A stretch of DNA of 64,000 nt from Henriciella sp. (GTDB taxonomy: Bacteria; Pseudomonadota; Alphaproteobacteria; Caulobacterales; Hyphomonadaceae). Numbering within the stretch: the first letter of the stretch is position 1; every line of letters starts with the position of its first letter. Made by a program: the position numbers and the translations under genes. The notes beneath the pieces are model-generated. The model made no database searches. It was not told where the DNA came from and was given only the letters and a program-made list of their open reading frames with translations. Shown here piece after piece: positions 36,891 to 45,225 of the stretch. The DNA lies in contig NVWP01000027.1 of the NCBI GenBank assembly GCA_002733705.1, positions 27,178 to 91,177 of the forward strand, given 5' to 3'.

Positions 36891-38720
36891 TCAGCCCCCG
36901 CGTTTCAGGGCCCGCAGGATAAGCCGCATCGGAGAAACCGCTTCCAGCTCCGGACCACTTGCCGGGGCAGGCTCGCCCAGCAGCTGCCCTGCCAGGATCT
37001 CGCCCGCCCAGGGCGCCCAGGTAAAGCCGCGCGACCCATACCCGCCTGCCAGATAGAGACCGTCGATGAGGGGTGCATCCGCTTCGACGGTCTTTCCGTG
37101 TCGCACCCCGTCAAATACCTCGCGCGCCCGGACCTCATCCGGTACCGCCCCGATCAGGGGCAGCCTGTCGGCTGTCGTTGCGCGCACACCAGCGCGGCTT
37201 GTCAGCGGCGCGGCCTTTACAGACTGGCGCCAATAAGGGTCGAGCGTTTCCAGGGCGGCCATGTTCTGCTCGCGCGCCGCGTCCGAAGGCTCAGGCACAC
37301 GGCCATCCCACGCCTCGAACGTCGCGCCCCACAGCCGCTTCTTTCCCAGGGCCAGCGCATAATGCCCGCTGGCAATGGCCGAGGCTGGTGCCTCAACGCC
37401 GACCTCAGCCAGCTCCACCTGACCAAGGCGCCCGGCCAGCCCCAGCCATGGCAGCAAGGCATCGGCGCCCTGTCCGGCCGCAAGAATGGTCGGCACGTCC
37501 GGGTCGAGGTCTTCCAGCGTAAATAACCGGCCTGTGCGCAGCACGGCGCCATCCAGAAGGCTTTCCACCAGCACAGCGGGCTCGACAATCAGGGCACGCT
37601 TGTGCAGCTGGCCGCTCGCGGCCGCTTCCAGATTCTCAAGCCCCAGCGGTGGATCGGCCAGAACTTTGGCAATCCGCTCGGCTTCACGGTCATCCTTCGG
37701 CCGCTGAAGCACATCGGTCTCATGAACGCCGGGGCGGCCCGAATAGAATTGGCGCGCGCGCAAATAGGCGCCGATCAACAGCCGGGCCTGCGCTGTGTCA
37801 CCGGCATCAAGGCGCGGCATGACCAGCCCTAGCGGATTTCCACTCGCCTCCCGGGCCGGACCATCGCCCGCCTCCAGCACCTCGACCTCAAGCCCCCGCT
37901 CCAGAAATGTCCGCGCCAGACATGCCCCGGCTATACCGGCGCCGACAATGCGGACTTTATCAGGCGCCCGCGCTGGCGAGCGAAGACCATAAGGATCGGC
38001 TTCCGGCGCGGGCGGGTCTTCAAGGCGCACTTCAAGGCGTTCGCGCTTTCGCCCGAAGCCTTCGACCTTGGCCACATTGAACCCGGCCTCCGAAAGCCCC
38101 CGGCGCACGAATCCGGCCACCGTGAATGTACCGATAGAAACACCGTCCATGCACCGCTGGTGCACCATGGGCCAGAGCGATTTGTCCCACATTTCCGGAT
38201 TTTTTGCCGGGGAAAATCCATCAAGGAACCAGGCATCCGCAAGAAAACGACTCGACGGTAAAGTCTCCATTATATCACCGGTATGAAGGGTCAGAGTGAC
38301 CCCTTCTTCCGGCCAGACCTGTCGCTGCACGCCGAGCGCCCGCTCCGGCCAGCGATCCAGCAACTTCCCGGGCAGATCGCCCAGCTCAGGCCAGGCGGAA
38401 AGCGCACGGGCGGCATCTTCGCGGTCCAGTGGGAAACCTTCAAAGGAAACAAAGTGTAACCAGGCCTCCGGGCCGGGACGGTTTGCCCGCCATAGCTCCC
38501 ACGCGGCAAGGAAATTGAGCCCGGTTCCAAAGCCAAGCTCGCCAATCGTGAAGCGCGCCTTCCCCGCCCAGCGTTCGGGCAGCCCGCACCCTTTAAGGAA
38601 AACCAGCCGGGTCTCCTCCAGCCCGCTCTGGCGCGAGAAATAGATATCGCCCGCCCGCCGGTCTTCAGGCGTGCCGTCATCTGTCCAGTCGAGGTCGGGT
38701 CGGGGCGGTAATCGGCTCAT
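36891..38720 (-). CDS. mnmC: Bifunctional tRNA mnm5s2U biosynthesis protein MnmC
   Basis: 609 residues. The N-terminal MnmD methyltransferase part has FTIGELGFGTGLNFLAAWELW and LADAWFLDGFSPAKNPEMW; the C-terminal DAAO-like oxidoreductase has VRIVGAGIAGACLARTFLERGLEVEVLEA. MnmC converts cmnm5U34 to mnm5U34 in tRNAs. Start ATG 38720 (MSRLPPRPDLDW); a GTG at 38738 is possible. It is convergent with the psp operon end. Confidence 0.92.
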   Translation of the reverse strand: MSRLPPRPDLDWTDDGTPEDRRAGDIYFSRQSGLEETRLVFLKGCGLPERWAGKARFTIGELGFGTGLNFLAAWELWRANRPGPEAWLHFVSFEGFPLDREDAARALSAWPELGDLPGKLLDRWPERALGVQRQVWPEEGVTLTLHTGDIMETLPSSRFLADAWFLDGFSPAKNPEMWDKSLWPMVHQRCMDGVSIGTFTVAGFVRRGLSEAGFNVAKVEGFGRKRERLEVRLEDPPAPEADPYGLRSPARAPDKVRIVGAGIAGACLARTFLERGLEVEVLEAGDGPAREASGNPLGLVMPRLDAGDTAQARLLIGAYLRARQFYSGRPGVHETDVLQRPKDDREAERIAKVLADPPLGLENLEAAASGQLHKRALIVEPAVLVESLLDGAVLRTGRLFTLEDLDPDVPTILAAGQGADALLPWLGLAGRLGQVELAEVGVEAPASAIASGHYALALGKKRLWGATFEAWDGRVPEPSDAAREQNMAALETLDPYWRQSVKAAPLTSRAGVRATTADRLPLIGAVPDEVRAREVFDGVRHGKTVEADAPLIDGLYLAGGYGSRGFTWAPWAGEILAGQLLGEPAPASGPELEAVSPMRLILRALKRGG

Positions 38721-38824
38721 CTTGGCGCCATCTAGCACAGGAGATTATTTTGCCATCCCCGGAACGGCGCACCGCTTTCACCCATTGCATCTATGTATTT
38801 ACAGGCAAATGGAAGGATTTTCCT

Positions 38825-39043
38825 ATGACAAACGACAAATCAGAAGGTCTCGGCAAGAAAATCGTCGGCAAACTCAAAGAGATCGCTGGCGTCACGACAA
38901 ATGACCGCAAACTGGAAGCTGAAGGCAAGGCCCAGCAGGTCGAAGGCAAGGCCCAGCAGGTCGAAGGCAAGGGTCAGGAAATGGTCGGTGAGGCCAAGGA
39001 AGCCCTGAGCGACGATCCGGAAAAGAAAGATGCGCCCCGCTAG
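38825..39043 (+). CDS. CsbD-family stress protein
   Basis: 72 residues, hydrophilic, with a CsbD-type start KSEGLGKKIVGKLKEIAGVTTND. It contains a repeat EGKAQQVEGKAQQVEGKGQE encoded by two identical 21-bp units. CsbD proteins are small general-stress proteins of unknown mechanism. Start ATG 38825 follows GGAAGG. Confidence 0.85.
   Translation: MTNDKSEGLGKKIVGKLKEIAGVTTNDRKLEAEGKAQQVEGKAQQVEGKGQEMVGEAKEALSDDPEKKDAPR
38921..38962 (+). repeat. 21-bp tandem repeat within the csbD-like gene
   Basis: Two identical 21-bp units (38921-38941, 38942-38962) and a partial third, each encoding EGKAQQV. In-frame expansion is possible. Confidence 0.85.
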
Positions 39044-39098
39044 GCCATCTTTGCTTCGCTTTATTGGAAGCGCCCGCACATACTCTAGTTTCAGCTGA

Positions 39099-40340
39099 AT
39101 GAAACTGGCTCATGATCAGGCGACACGGGCGCAGGGCCTTGAAAGGCTGAATGATTTTGCGCCCCTGATGGGGTCTCACTATGCGGGCCGCCGCAATATC
39201 GATGCCGGGGGAGGCCGCAAGGCGAACGTCTCGCAGTTGTCGCCTTTCCTGCGGCACCGGCTGATATCCGAGCCGGAACTCGTTTCTGCCGCCATCACCG
39301 TTCATGGGGCTGAGGCTGCTTTCAAATTCGTCCAGGAAGTTTGCTGGCGCACCTATTTCAACGGGTGGCTTGAACATCATCCGGCTGTCTGGAGTGATTT
39401 CTGTATCTCAAGGGACTGCCAGCTCGAAAGTCTCGAAAAAGACAATAGTCTCAAGGCAGATTACAATTCTGCGATTGAGGGCAATACCGGGATCGAAGGT
39501 TTTGACGACTGGGCGAGGGAGCTCCGCGAAACCGGTTATCTTCATAACCATGCGCGCATGTCCTTTGCGTCCATATGGCTCTTCACGTTGAGGCTGCCTT
39601 GGGCGCTCGGAAGCGATCTCTTTCTTCAGCATCTGCTGGACGGAGACCCGGCCTCCAATACACTCTCCTGGCGCTGGGTGGCCGGTCTGCATACGCCCGG
39701 CAAAACCTATCTCGCCAAAAAGGAAGCGATAGAAACCTGCAGCGATGGCCGGTTTTCGCCCAAGGGGCTGGCTGACCGCGCACCGGCTGTTGATGGCCCA
39801 GCTAACCCCGCGCCCTCGCCTCTTCCGCCAGCCGACACGCTGCCTCAGGCAGCTTTCGCCCTGCTTCTGACAGAAGATGACTTATCGGTTGAGAGGTGGA
39901 TTCCGGAGACGCTGGAGGTCGAGAGCATCGCCGCGATCGAGAGCGCGTCTTTCCGTTCTCCTCATGGTGCCTCAAGAAAGGCCAGCGCCTTTACGGGCGC
40001 CGCGCTCAATGACGGCGCCCACCGCGCAGGCGTTCACTTCGGCGCAGCGCCCACCTTGATAGAAGGAATTGACGCTGAAGCATTGCTTCTGGACTGGGCC
40101 GCCCGCCTCAAGACACGGCTGATCGTGGTCCCGTATATGCCGGCCGGGTGGGGCTGGGACCGCCTCTCACCTGTCCTGAAGACGTTGCAGGCAGAGGGGT
40201 TCGAAGTCCGGCAGGTGCGGCGGGACTGGGATGAAGTTTTCTGGCCGCATGCCCGGAAGGGCTATTTCAAGCTGCGTAAGCAGATCCCATCTTGTCTGGA
40301 TGCGTTAGGCATCGCGGAAGGACAGAATATCGATGGCTAA
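39099..40340 (+). CDS. Photolyase/cryptochrome-like protein, FAD domain first
   Basis: 413 residues. The FAD-binding helical domain lies at about 15-210: SQLSPFLRHRLIS, FKFVQEVCWRTYFNGWLEHHP, GYLHNHARMSFASIWLFTLRLPWALGSDLF, SNTLSWRWVAGLHTPGKTYLA. Canonical photolyases place the alpha/beta antenna domain before it; here a 160-residue region with a comparable layout (ALLLTEDDLSVERW; RLIVVPYMPAGWGWDRLSPVLKTLQAEGFEV; ARKGYFKLRKQIPSCL) follows instead. Probably a light- or redox-active flavoprotein; DNA repair is not shown. It is followed by mini-GNAT genes with an 8-nt overlap. Confidence 0.8.
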   Translation: MKLAHDQATRAQGLERLNDFAPLMGSHYAGRRNIDAGGGRKANVSQLSPFLRHRLISEPELVSAAITVHGAEAAFKFVQEVCWRTYFNGWLEHHPAVWSDFCISRDCQLESLEKDNSLKADYNSAIEGNTGIEGFDDWARELRETGYLHNHARMSFASIWLFTLRLPWALGSDLFLQHLLDGDPASNTLSWRWVAGLHTPGKTYLAKKEAIETCSDGRFSPKGLADRAPAVDGPANPAPSPLPPADTLPQAAFALLLTEDDLSVERWIPETLEVESIAAIESASFRSPHGASRKASAFTGAALNDGAHRAGVHFGAAPTLIEGIDAEALLLDWAARLKTRLIVVPYMPAGWGWDRLSPVLKTLQAEGFEVRQVRRDWDEVFWPHARKGYFKLRKQIPSCLDALGIAEGQNIDG

Positions 40341-40620
40341 ACCGAATATCATCAATGATGAAGGCGAGTCCGGCGGGCGCTTTCACGTCACGGTCGACGG
40401 TCACGAGGCCGAAATGACCTATTCCAAGGCCGGAGCGGGGATCATCATAATCGATCACACAGGTGTGCCCGAAGCGCTCGGCGGTCAGGGTATCGGCCAG
40501 AAACTGGTTGAGGCGGGCATTGCCTTTGCCCGTGAGCGCGGCCTCAAGATCATGCCGCTTTGCCCTTTTGCCAAAGCGCAATTCGACAAACACCCTGAAT
40601 GGAAGGATGTCCTTCGATGA
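40333..40620 (+). CDS. YjdJ-type mini GNAT N-acetyltransferase
   Basis: 95 residues with the PF14542-like pattern: AEMTYSKAGAGIIIIDHTGVPEALGGQGIGQKLVEAGIAFARERGLKIMPLCPFAKAQFDKHPEWKDVL. The acetyl-CoA-binding GGQGIGQKL and the late FDKHPEW are the family hallmarks. Starts inside the photolyase-like gene end. A paralogue follows immediately. Confidence 0.85.
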   Translation: MAKPNIINDEGESGGRFHVTVDGHEAEMTYSKAGAGIIIIDHTGVPEALGGQGIGQKLVEAGIAFARERGLKIMPLCPFAKAQFDKHPEWKDVLR

Positions 40621-40892
40621 GCGACCTTACACTTCACGATGATGGCTCCCGCCTCACCACAAATGTGGAGGGCCATGAACTTGTCATACGCTATGGATGG
40701 CAGGACGAGGATGTGATGCGCGTCGATTTTGTCGGCGTGCCCTCCGCGCTCGGCGGCCGGGGGCTTGGAACAAAGCTGGTCGGCAAGCTGGTCGAGAAGG
40801 CCCGCGAAGAAAACTTCAAGCTGGTCCCGGTCTGCGGATTTGCCCGAACGCAGATCGACAGGCATCCGGACTGGAAGGACGTGCTTGCCTGA
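40617..40892 (+). CDS. YjdJ-type mini GNAT N-acetyltransferase, second copy
   Basis: 91 residues, same layout as its neighbour: VIRYGWQDEDVMRVDFVGVPSALGGRGLGTKLVGKLVEKAREENFKLVPVCGFARTQIDRHPDWKDVL. The ATG overlaps the previous stop (ATGA at 40617-40620). Together they look like an ancient tandem duplication. Confidence 0.85.
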   Translation: MSDLTLHDDGSRLTTNVEGHELVIRYGWQDEDVMRVDFVGVPSALGGRGLGTKLVGKLVEKAREENFKLVPVCGFARTQIDRHPDWKDVLA

Positions 40893-40906
40893 CCCATAAG
40901 GCGGCC

Positions 40907-41359
40907 ATGAGCAAGCCATTCTGGGAAACGAAAAGCCTTGAGGAGATGACCCCGCAGGAGTGGGAGTCACTCTGTGATGGCTGCGCGAAATGCTGTCTGA
41001 TCAAGCTGGAAGACGAAGACAGCGGCGACATCGCCTATACCCGCCTGCACTGCAAGCTGCTGGATGCCGACCTCTGCCGGTGTTCCGATTATGAGAACCG
41101 CAAGGCGAAGGTGCCAGATTGCGTAATCCTGACGCCGAAATCGGTGTCAGAGCTGAAATGGATGCCGAAAAGCTGCGCCTACCGGCGTGTGCATGAGGGC
41201 AGGGGGCTTTCCGACTGGCATCACCTGGTCTGCGGCGACAGGGACCGCATCCACGAAGAAGGCCGCTCTGTCATGGGCGAGACGGTCAGCGAGGAAACGG
41301 TCTTCGAGGAAGACCAGATCGACTGGATCATAGACTGGAACGGCAACCCGCCGGACTGA
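40907..41359 (+). CDS. YcgN/UPF0260 cysteine-cluster protein
   Basis: 150 residues. CDGCAKCCLIKLEDEDSGDIAYT, CKLLDADLCRCSDYENRKAKVPDCVILTP and CAYRRVHEGRGLSDWHHLVCGD give a Cys-rich metal-binding pattern of the YcgN/YkgJ type. Function unknown. Follows the mini-GNAT genes by 14 nt. Confidence 0.88.
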   Translation: MSKPFWETKSLEEMTPQEWESLCDGCAKCCLIKLEDEDSGDIAYTRLHCKLLDADLCRCSDYENRKAKVPDCVILTPKSVSELKWMPKSCAYRRVHEGRGLSDWHHLVCGDRDRIHEEGRSVMGETVSEETVFEEDQIDWIIDWNGNPPD

Positions 41360-41392
41360 GCTGGAAGCGCGTCCGGCAGGCGAACGGGCGCC

Positions 41393-42454
41393 TTATGGCC
41401 CTTCGATATCATATCCCTTGTCGCGCAGCATGTTTATCACGCTGTCAGGGCCCGCGAGGTGGCCAGCGCCTACGGCTACGAAGACTGTGCCTTCATGCTC
41501 GTCCAGCAGGTCTTCTATCTGCGGCACCCACTTTGCGTTCCGGTTGACGAAGAGGGCGTCATAGACCCCATCGCCGCCTTCGGTCTCGGGATTGGCGACC
41601 AGAACGCCGAGCCCTTCGACATCACCATCGCTCCATTCCTCGATGACCTGATCCAGCATGCGGCTCGTTTCGTCCAGCATGATGGCGGTTTCATAGAGAT
41701 AGGTCTTCTGGGTGTCCTCAGGCAGATTGTCGAAAATCGCGCCCTGGTCGCCGGCCGTCTCCAGAAAGGCAAATTCCTTGCCGTCTTCGCGGGCGTCCGC
41801 GATCAGGACCTGCTCGATCCCGGCATTCGGGTCGAAGCCGTCGGCCTGAAGCTGCAGGACCGACAGGTTCACCGCCGCCATCCAGGGCTCCATCGGGTCC
41901 AGCGCGGCGAGGGGCAGGTTAAGCGGGGCGATTGCGTCCTCCAGCGCGGTACGGTCTTCCTCGCTGAGCTGGCCGCTCAGTGTGCGCCCGTCGCCATAGA
42001 AGCCGCGTGACATGAAATCGCGCGCGACAGCCTTCTGGCCCTCCTCGCTCTCCATATCGAGTTCCAGAACGATGAGATCGGCTGCGTCGAACTTTTCGCT
42101 GAACTCATCCGTGCGCCACTCCACATCGGGGCGCATCAGATGGACCGTGCCGAAGAGGTGAATGGTGGTATCCTCGTCAGAGAGGGTCCAGAGCGCAGGC
42201 GAGCCGCTGCCGCTGGTCTCGCGCGCTTCTTCCAGCGCGGCGTCATATTCGGCCAGCATTTCCTCGCGCGTCTGACGTTCGGCGTCCGCCGTGTCCGTCT
42301 CGCCTGTCTCAGCGGCCGGCGCCGGTTCGGCTTCGGTGGCAGTCTCTTCTATGGCGCCTTCATCTGTCTCATCGGGGGCGGACGGGCTGCAGGCGCCAAG
42401 GAGGAGAGCGATGGCAGCAACGCTGCCTGTCAGAAATGGAAGTTCGATCTTCAT
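41393..42454 (-). CDS. TraB/GumN-family lipoprotein
   Basis: 353 residues. Signal with lipobox LLGAC at about 18-22, an acidic low-complexity linker, then the TraB/GumN domain: TIHLFGTVHLMRPDVEWRTDEF, LIVLELDM, and near the end VFVAVGAGHLAGPDSVINMLRDKGYDIEGP. Probably an outer- or inner-membrane lipoprotein; enzymatic function (metalloprotease-like) unproven. Confidence 0.88.
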   Translation of the reverse strand: MKIELPFLTGSVAAIALLLGACSPSAPDETDEGAIEETATEAEPAPAAETGETDTADAERQTREEMLAEYDAALEEARETSGSGSPALWTLSDEDTTIHLFGTVHLMRPDVEWRTDEFSEKFDAADLIVLELDMESEEGQKAVARDFMSRGFYGDGRTLSGQLSEEDRTALEDAIAPLNLPLAALDPMEPWMAAVNLSVLQLQADGFDPNAGIEQVLIADAREDGKEFAFLETAGDQGAIFDNLPEDTQKTYLYETAIMLDETSRMLDQVIEEWSDGDVEGLGVLVANPETEGGDGVYDALFVNRNAKWVPQIEDLLDEHEGTVFVAVGAGHLAGPDSVINMLRDKGYDIEGP

Positions 42455-42595
42455 GGCGCTGGCGGGGTCCTTCTGTCACGCGGTCCAGATTACGGGAACG
42501 GTTTGACCACACTCCGTCCGCAATCACAAAAGCTGATTTGCCGTGCGCACGAAAGATTGCACCGGGCCTGTCCTTCGCATAGAGGGGGTTGGAAC

Positions 42596-42672
42596 GCACC
42601 TATAGCTCAGCTGGATAGAGCGCTGCCCTCCGAAGGCAGAGGTCATAGGTTCGAATCCTATTAGGTGCGCCA
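42596..42672 (+). tRNA. tRNA-Arg (anticodon CCG)
   Basis: Acceptor GCACCTA (42596-42602) pairs with TAGGTGC; D-arm TAGCTCAGCTGGATAGAGC; anticodon loop CTCCGAA, anticodon CCG; T-arm with TTCGAAT; encoded 3' CCA after discriminator G. Cloverleaf complete. Confidence 0.95.
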
Positions 42673-42757
42673 TCTTCCTGAAAACCGGATAACTGGACGC
42701 GATATCCATTTGCACACAGGCTTTGGCGGGATCGTCGAAACGCCCCAGCGTGGTATT

Positions 42758-42783
42758 GATCGGCCGAGTTCCCGCGGCCGATC
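42758..42783. other. GC-rich hairpin downstream of tRNA-Arg
   Basis: GATCGGCCG and CGGCCGATC pair over 9 bp with an 8-nt loop. No T-run on either side, so its role (terminator or processing site) is open. Confidence 0.4.
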
Positions 42784-42902
42784 CAAATTCCTTCCGCAAT
42801 ACCAGAGAAGCATGTTCGCTGGAGCAGGCGGCAAACAGCCGGGCCCGCGCGCGGACACGGCCCGGATCTCACGTGTCGAATGCTGCGCTGAACGGGCGAA
42901 GC

Positions 42903-43976
42903 TCAGCCTTGCTTGGCTGCCTTGTGGCGCTTTCGCGCCTCTGCCACCAGCTCGACTGCGTCGGGCCCCCACATCATCCGAAGGAAATAGCGCTCGATGG
43001 GCGGGATTTGCAGCAACCAGACGAGGGGGAGAAGTGCCACTCTCGCGGCGACGACCACCTTCTCCTTGCCGGGCGTGAGACCACTATTCTTGCGCGTCTT
43101 GCCGGAGACTGCGCCCATCGCGAACAGTTTGAACAGGCCCTCCTGGAAAAAGAACTGGAGCTTCACCTTCCGCTGCGACGGGTGATAGTTCTTCTTGATC
43201 GAGTCCTGCCAGACCTCGTGGAAGTTCTCGCCGGTTTCCGGGATGATCGCCAGTGTCTTGGTGACGCCGAACAGCTTGTCGTATTTCTGATAGAGCTTCT
43301 GCAGGTCGGCCATTGATTGGGGCAGCTCGTTTTCGTCATGCGGGAAGAGCCTGCAATATTCACTGACTTCCGCGATGTAGCGGTCGCGCAATTCCGGGGC
43401 GAGCCGGCCTGTACGCTTGAGGCCTTTGAAACCAAGACGCTCATAAATCCAGAGCATCGAGTGCATCTCGGTCAGCGCCGCCCACATGGAATCCCTGGGA
43501 GAGTTCGCATCATAGCCGCCGAGTTCCGGCTCGCCGACATCGATCAGGTCTCCCGCGACTTTCTCGTGGACACGTATGAGGTGCTGAGAAACACGCTTGG
43601 CCGTGTCACCGTCGCCCAGCCACATCGGCGCGTGGATGCCGGAGTTTCGCTGGCCCCGGTCAAAGACATCGAACAGGGTGAGTTCACCGCGATGCGCCTT
43701 CTTGGAAACCGGATCCCAGTCCCGGACGCCGGCCACGACCGGCTTGTAGGTCAGCTGCAGGATGAACTGTGCCGGAGACTGAAAGACAATAACGGCGGGA
43801 TGAAGAAGTATGTCCCAGGCCAGCGAGCCCGGGCCAAAGACGCCGCGGGCGGCGGGATCGTCTGATTTCGTGGCGACCGTTGGGGCGCCGTGGCGCCGCC
43901 AGCGCCTTGCTGTGCCGCGCAGGCGCTCACGGGTCACCAGAACATTGGAGTCTATAGTTGTCGACTGATAGCTCAT
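42903..43976 (-). CDS. Oxygenase MpaB/DUF2236-family protein
   Basis: 357 residues. The segments FGPGSLAWDILLHPAVIVFQSPAQFILQLTYKPV, FDVFDRGQRNSGIHAPMWLGDGDTAKRVSQHLIRVHEKVAG and ALTEMHSMLWIYERLGFKG are typical of the ER-bound oxygenase MpaB / latex-clearing-like DUF2236 family, which uses a heme. Start ATG 43976 gives MSYQSTTIDSNVLVTRE. It is transcribed away from a TetR regulator gene; an operator palindrome lies 19 nt upstream of the ATG. Confidence 0.85.
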   Translation of the reverse strand: MSYQSTTIDSNVLVTRERLRGTARRWRRHGAPTVATKSDDPAARGVFGPGSLAWDILLHPAVIVFQSPAQFILQLTYKPVVAGVRDWDPVSKKAHRGELTLFDVFDRGQRNSGIHAPMWLGDGDTAKRVSQHLIRVHEKVAGDLIDVGEPELGGYDANSPRDSMWAALTEMHSMLWIYERLGFKGLKRTGRLAPELRDRYIAEVSEYCRLFPHDENELPQSMADLQKLYQKYDKLFGVTKTLAIIPETGENFHEVWQDSIKKNYHPSQRKVKLQFFFQEGLFKLFAMGAVSGKTRKNSGLTPGKEKVVVAARVALLPLVWLLQIPPIERYFLRMMWGPDAVELVAEARKRHKAAKQG

Positions 43977-43994
43977 CGTGATATTTCCTACCTC

Positions 43995-44012
43995 TATTCC
44001 CGGTCGGGAATA
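43995..44012. promoter_or_regulatory. TetR-type operator palindrome
   Basis: TATTCCCG-GT-CGGGAATA: perfect 8-bp arms with a 2-bp centre, the usual size of TetR-family operators, located in the divergent intergenic region between the MpaB-like and TetR genes. Confidence 0.75.
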
Positions 44013-44132
44013 AAGGTATTCTTCCTGCCGCGACCTTGTCAACACGGTTCTTCTACGGGGGATCGCAGCTGCCTTGCGATGTTGAACATTCCCGCCAATA
44101 GGGGGCATCAAGGCCGGGGAAACGCAAAAGGC

Positions 44133-44831
44133 ATGGCAGCGGCGGTGAAAGAGAAGCAAGAAAGCAAACGTCGAAAACGGCGTCCGGGCAAAAGGGCCGG
44201 TCTGGACGTCCAGCAGATTATCGCGGCGGCAAAAACGCTTCCTCTGGAGGCACTATCAATGCAGTCGCTCGCCGATGTCCTGAAGGTGGACCGCAAGGCG
44301 CTGCATTATCACGTCAAGGATCGCCAGTCGCTCTTTGAGCTTCTCGCCCGTCATACGTTCTCCCAACGTCTTCTGCAGACCCGCGTGAACGACGCGTCAG
44401 ACTGGAAAGACGCATGCAGGATTTACGGGCGCGATCTGGCTGAGAGCGCTTCGGGCCTGGCTGAACTGCTCGATTATCTCTGGTTCGGCGATCTGATGAA
44501 CGATTTGCCGCTGGAGCCCGTTGAAAGCATGTTCGCGCACTTGAGCGCTGCGGGCTTCACCGACGAGGACGCCATCCGTCTTATGACCGCGCTGTCGACT
44601 CTCTGCCTCGGACATGCGCGCGATCTGGCCCAGGCCCACAAGGAGGTTGCCCAGACGCGGCGTCATCTTCTGCAGTCAGTTCTGAGTGCGCAGGCCGACT
44701 GCACCTTTCCCAATCTGGAAAGGATCGCCTCGCTGGGGGTCGATACCTATAGTTCAGAGCAGCTCACCTTCAGTGTCGAGCTCCTCATCGAGGGCGCGAG
44801 CGAGAAACTTGGCCGCACCAGGAAGCGCTGA
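44133..44831 (+). CDS. TetR-family transcriptional regulator
   Basis: 232 residues. The N-terminal helix-turn-helix is at about 20-70 (VQQIIAAAKTLPLEALSMQSLADVLKVDRKALHYHVKDRQSLFELLARHTF), after a basic tail (KEKQESKRRKRRPGKRAG). The C-terminal ligand domain is helical. An alternative start is the ATG at 44079. Divergent from the MpaB-like gene, so it probably represses it, with an unknown inducer. Confidence 0.8.
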   Translation: MAAAVKEKQESKRRKRRPGKRAGLDVQQIIAAAKTLPLEALSMQSLADVLKVDRKALHYHVKDRQSLFELLARHTFSQRLLQTRVNDASDWKDACRIYGRDLAESASGLAELLDYLWFGDLMNDLPLEPVESMFAHLSAAGFTDEDAIRLMTALSTLCLGHARDLAQAHKEVAQTRRHLLQSVLSAQADCTFPNLERIASLGVDTYSSEQLTFSVELLIEGASEKLGRTRKR

Positions 44832-45225
44832 CGAAAAACATCACAGCTTCTCCTGAAACCGCGCGGCGTGAGCGCCGACAGCCCTGAAGGGCTGCCGGCG
44901 CGTGGGAGATAATCGCGGTCTCCGCCCCCAAGGCAAGGCGATCCATGATTTGGTATGGGCGCGAGGATCAGAACTTGCCCTCGGCGCGCATCTCGCGGGT
45001 GCGTTTCAGCGTGGACAGGCAAGCCGGACAGGCATTCCCCTACGCAAATGCGCCATATCCCGCCCGTTTGCTGGACGGTAAGTGATCAGTGGCGGCCAAT
45101 AAGCAGACAGAGTGCCATCACTTCAAACTCCTGCATTCTCGGATGGTTGGTGCGCCTAGAGCGCTGGGATTACATGGCTTTGTAACGTCCACAGCGGGAG
45201 ACTTCACCGAGTGCCAAGCGGGACC
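44832..45225. other. Intergenic stretch with a hairpin and a gene fragment
   Basis: 394 nt without a convincing gene. It holds a strong stem-loop (44873-44902). On the minus strand there is a 24-codon open stretch (44968-45039, after an in-frame TAG) with a CPACLSTLKRTREMRAEGKF-like C-terminus; its codon use looks coding, so it could be a gene remnant. Confidence 0.35.
44873..44902 (+). terminator. Stem-loop downstream of the TetR gene
   Basis: GCGCCGACAGCCC and GGGCTGCCGGCGC pair over 13 bp with one mismatch and a TGAA loop. It is 41 nt past the TetR stop, without a following T-run; may be a terminator or a repeat. Confidence 0.45.

Noticed and set aside
38900-39000. CRISPR-like repeats
   Set aside because: The repeat is a 21-bp tandem in a coding frame with no spacers; no cas genes or other arrays were seen.
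43890-44132. Longer TetR N-terminus
   Set aside because: The frame extends upstream through the operator palindrome and the divergent promoter, which would be implausible; the ATGs at 44133 or 44079 are preferred.
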